Source: Diphasiastrum complanatum
Lineage: Eukaryota > Streptophyta > Lycopodiopsida > Lycopodiales > Lycopodiaceae
Assembly (NCBI GenBank): GCA_029204225.1
Contig: CM055102.1
Location: 27,811,345-27,875,344 of the forward strand
Direction: 5' to 3'
Length of the DNA stretch: 64,000 nucleotides
Below the pieces are notes generated by a model that saw nothing but the letters and a program-made list of their open reading frames with translations, was not told the DNA's origin and did no database searches. Of the stretch, positions 61,769 through 64,000 are shown in pieces (within the stretch, counting starts at the first letter, position 1; every line of letters begins with the position of its first letter). Both the position numbers and the translations under genes were made by a program.

Positions 61769-61815
61769 CTTAGTTGCCCGTTCCCGTTCCGGTTCCTGTT
61801 CCCGTTCTGTCTATT
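61769..61815 (+). repeat. CCCGTTCC word array beside a CTTAGTTGC end
   Basis: CTTAGTTGCCCGTTCCCG is followed by repeated TTCCCGTTCC words, the complement-type counterpart of the GGGAACGGGAACG words at 40750. A partner end was not found. Confidence 0.45.
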
Positions 61816-61904
61816 AACTCTCAGAATATGGTTTTTTTTGCCGTATTAAAAGAAAACGTATATTTTTTATTTTTTTGGGAGTCCTAAGATATAGATATAG
61901 ATCA

Positions 61905-61972
61905 TAGGTCCCGCGGTACTGGGTACCGCGGATCCCGGTACCGCGGGACCGTACTGGTACCGCAATACCATG
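61905..61972 (+). repeat. GGTACCGCGG word array
   Basis: Dense overlapping GGTACCGCGG, CGGTACCG and GGTACTGG words, several of them palindromic, about 340 bases upstream of the hAT transposase reading frame. Confidence 0.6.
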
Positions 61973-62299
61973 ATATAATAATATTTTAATATTTTATTAA
62001 TTTTTTTTTGACCTAAATCTACCCGCCCCCCTCGCATCTTCTCTGAAATGTTTTTGCGCCCTCGTTGCCCTGCCTTCGCTGTTGTTTTTGCCTGCCTGCC
62101 TTCGCTACCTTGCGTCACCCTTCGCCCACGCAACGCCCTGCCTTGCATCTGATTTGCTTCGCCCTGCCTTCTCCCATTTTCAGCGTCTCTCCAACAATGA
62201 ACCCTGCTGTTTTTTTTCCAGTTTTCCATCCTTCCAGCTTTAGCTTCATCTGCATTTTTTCCCTAGTTTTCTCCATCACAATGGTGCAATCCGACCTTC

Positions 62300-63480
62300 C
62301 GGTCTGTGGGACGAGGTGGACGTTGTCAGGCGGGTTGCCGACAAGACCAACAAGACCGGTCAGAAGGTCGTGCGTTGCCGATACTGCCTAGTCGAATTTG
62401 TTGCGTCCCTCACTCGCCTTAAAGGCCACCTGCTCAGTCCACGCACCAAAAATGGTGGCACCTTAAATGTTGCCCCTTGTGGCAGCATGTCCGTCCCCGA
62501 CAGGCAGCGACTACTGGACACCTACAGGACACGTCTTGTGGCGAGGGAGAACACCATTTCGGAGGGCGTTCTCAGGTTTTTCACCGCTCCTTATGTGGCT
62601 GACCCAGAGTTGTTGCCTGCTTGGCTCTGGCACGCACGAGGAGAGGGAGTGCATCCTCGTCCCGTCCCCTTGCCCCTCATCCCCCTCAGACAGTTCTGCC
62701 ACACGCACCCCCATTTGCACCCATTCCGGTTGATCTCGTCCCCTCGCGTCCGCCAGTTGCCACTACAGTTCCACCACCACGTCCTGTTGCTCGCATGCCC
62801 CGGGTTTACGATTTTCTCATGGACTCTCCGCCACCTGAGCAGGCCCAGGATGCTACTGACGAGGCCTTCGAGGATGTTGAGGAGATCCCTTCCTCCCTCC
62901 CTTCCCATCCGGATGACGTCCTTAGCCAGCAGTTTTCGTATCCCATGCCAGATGTTGCCCTTCCAGTGTACCCCACTTATGTTGTTGCACACATCCCTGC
63001 CAATGCATCCCACTCTCCCCATTCCACGTCTACAGCCGATGCATCCACTAGTGCCCAGCCTATCGCGTCATCATCCATTCCCGTCACGGTTGGTGCACCA
63101 TGTTGGAGGTCCACCACCCGTCGTCCACCAGGGAGAGCCCTTGTGCAGCAGACCATTCGCGACGCGCATCAGCCGCACATGGATAGAGAGGCCACACATG
63201 TCGTGGCCAGTTTGATTTATGAGCTGAACCTACCTTTTGCCATCACCGATTCTGAGCCCTTCAGAAGGGCATTCCGCCTTGCACAATCCCTAGTTCAGAG
63301 GTTGTCCGCACACACATGCTGAGAGACAGGGTCGAGTCCTTGTCTAGAGAGATGGAGCCTCTACGCCGCCACTGGGCCACATATGGATGCAGCATCATGT
63401 CCGATGGCTGGACTGATGTCAGGAGGAGGCCGATCCTCAACATCTTGGTCTCCAGCTGCATGGGTACACAGTTTTTGAGC
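62300..63480 (+). pseudogene. hAT transposase relic: BED zinc finger and start of DUF659
   Basis: First part (62316 frame): DKTNKTGQKVVRCRYCLVEF with RLKGHLLSPRTKNGG, a BED-type C2H-finger (C-x2-C...H) found at the N terminus of plant hAT transposases. After a frameshift near 62610 comes a Pro/Ser-rich linker (62621 frame) ending QQTIRDAHQPHMDREATHVV. Then after a stop at 63320, LRRHWATYGCSIMSDGWTDV and RRRPILNILVSS, the DUF659 signature. The RNase H-like catalytic core and dimerisation domain are missing: the sequence ends abruptly near 63480. The CpG-rich composition differs from its surroundings. Not functional as seen. Confidence 0.82.
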
Positions 63481-63511
63481 CGTGGATTGCAGTAGAGGGG
63501 GGAGAGTTGTT

Positions 63512-63750
63512 AGAATTACTATTCATGGGCAATGACACTTTGTTATTTATAGACATACTTGAAATGTGTGCCTTAAGTCAAGTTTAATATAGTTTGGGCC
63601 CCATCCCAATGTGAAATGGGCTGAGGTCTTTTATGAAGAGGTGTAACCTCTACCTCTCTCTCACGTACTCACTCTCATATAGTGTGCAAGTTTTAGGGAA
63701 TAAAGCAATGGTGTTCTCTCTCTCTCCTCTTGTGCTATGTGAATGCATAT
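63512..63750 (+). repeat. Possible copia-type LTR start after a purine tract
   Basis: A purine tract (AGAGGGGGGAGAG, 63495-63508) is followed by TGTTAGAATTACTATTC, the look of a 3' LTR start. About 240 bp follow, with an AATAAA-like GGGAATAAAGC at about 63697. No second LTR and no adjacent pol are present. Confidence 0.35.
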
Positions 63751-63759
63751 GTGCATCAA

Positions 63760-63903
63760 GGTTCCATCGAATCGCGGTTCGAACTGCCTTTTACGGTTCA
63801 AACCATCGAATCGTTCGGACCCGGTTCGAACCGTTCAAATCGTTCAAACCGTCTGGCCCTAAAACGATTCCAATTCCCATCGGCCCTCACGATTCTGTTT
63901 GTG

Positions 63904-63905
<2 letters not shown>
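63760..63905 (+). repeat. GGTTCGAACC/GAATCG word array
   Basis: Very dense in GGTTCGAA, TTCAAACC, AATCGTTC and CGATTC words, of the same kind as 12819-13066 and 14878-14970. Confidence 0.65.

Positions 63906-63906
<1 letters not shown>

Positions 63907-64000
<94 letters not shown>
63907..64000 (+). repeat. (GA)n followed by a 66-base G run
   Basis: GA repeat 63907-63934, then only G from 63935 to the window end. A G homopolymer this long is more likely a base-calling or assembly artefact than real DNA. Confidence 0.95.

Noticed and set aside
63935..64000. Telomere-like or G-quadruplex locus
   Set aside because: A pure G run lacks the TTTAGGG unit and is most likely an artefact.

Overview
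The window looks like nuclear DNA of a flowering plant. It is AT-rich, has spliced genes with GT-AG introns, long GA/CT microsatellites, and many decayed Ty1/copia, Ty3/gypsy, LINE, SINE and hAT-type elements. I cannot name the species. There is no sign of operons, CRISPR or prokaryotic genes. All homology calls are from motif recognition by eye; nothing was searched.

Only one host gene can be reconstructed with confidence. It is a minus-strand RING-H2 E3 ubiquitin ligase of the ATL58/ATL59 type. Three exons (17297-17076, 16903-16812, 9197-8822) join in phase to a 229-residue protein with one membrane helix and a complete RING-H2 finger. Its second intron is about 7.6 kb and full of repeats. 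Two further host-like pieces are partial: the last two exons of a WD40/transducin-like gene (40012-39899 and 38048-37902, minus), and an unrecognised broken multi-exon fragment (27011-28148, plus) lying between two copies of one copia LTR.

Layout: 1-3700, copia relic A with its 3' LTR; 3701-8821, gene-poor with local duplications and a small tRNA-derived SINE; 8822-17297, the RING gene; 18106-18227, a SINE with perfect target duplications; 21700-24260, gypsy relics; 24296-26945, two head-to-head truncated copia elements (F, G); 27011-28148, gene fragment; 32247-32437, a SINE pair; 33900-34828, a non-autonomous hAT element; 36603-36900, hAT transposase relic; 37902-40012, WD40-like exons; 40672-41343, tandem duplication; 40901-48016, copia B broken at the end of copia C, which itself carries an apparent solo LTR inside its gag zinc knuckle; 49229-53088, gypsy E, with gag and integrase but no reverse transcriptase; 53981-58179, gypsy D, a young element with two 451-bp LTRs differing at 2 positions, a GGGTA target duplication, an intact primer site and a large internal deletion; 59090-60100, RTE-type LINE relic; 62300-63480, BED-finger/DUF659 hAT transposase relic; 63907-64000, GA repeat running into a 66-base G run that looks like an assembly artefact.

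The most interesting signals are: gypsy D's non-canonical AG...CT LTR ends; a very short (about 85-94 bp) CCA-ended tRNA-like SINE family; a set of short-word arrays next to a shared CATAGTTGC-like terminus, which fits hAT subterminal repeats; the TG...TA solo LTR in the zinc knuckle; and the intron-bearing gene fragment flanked by LTR copies.
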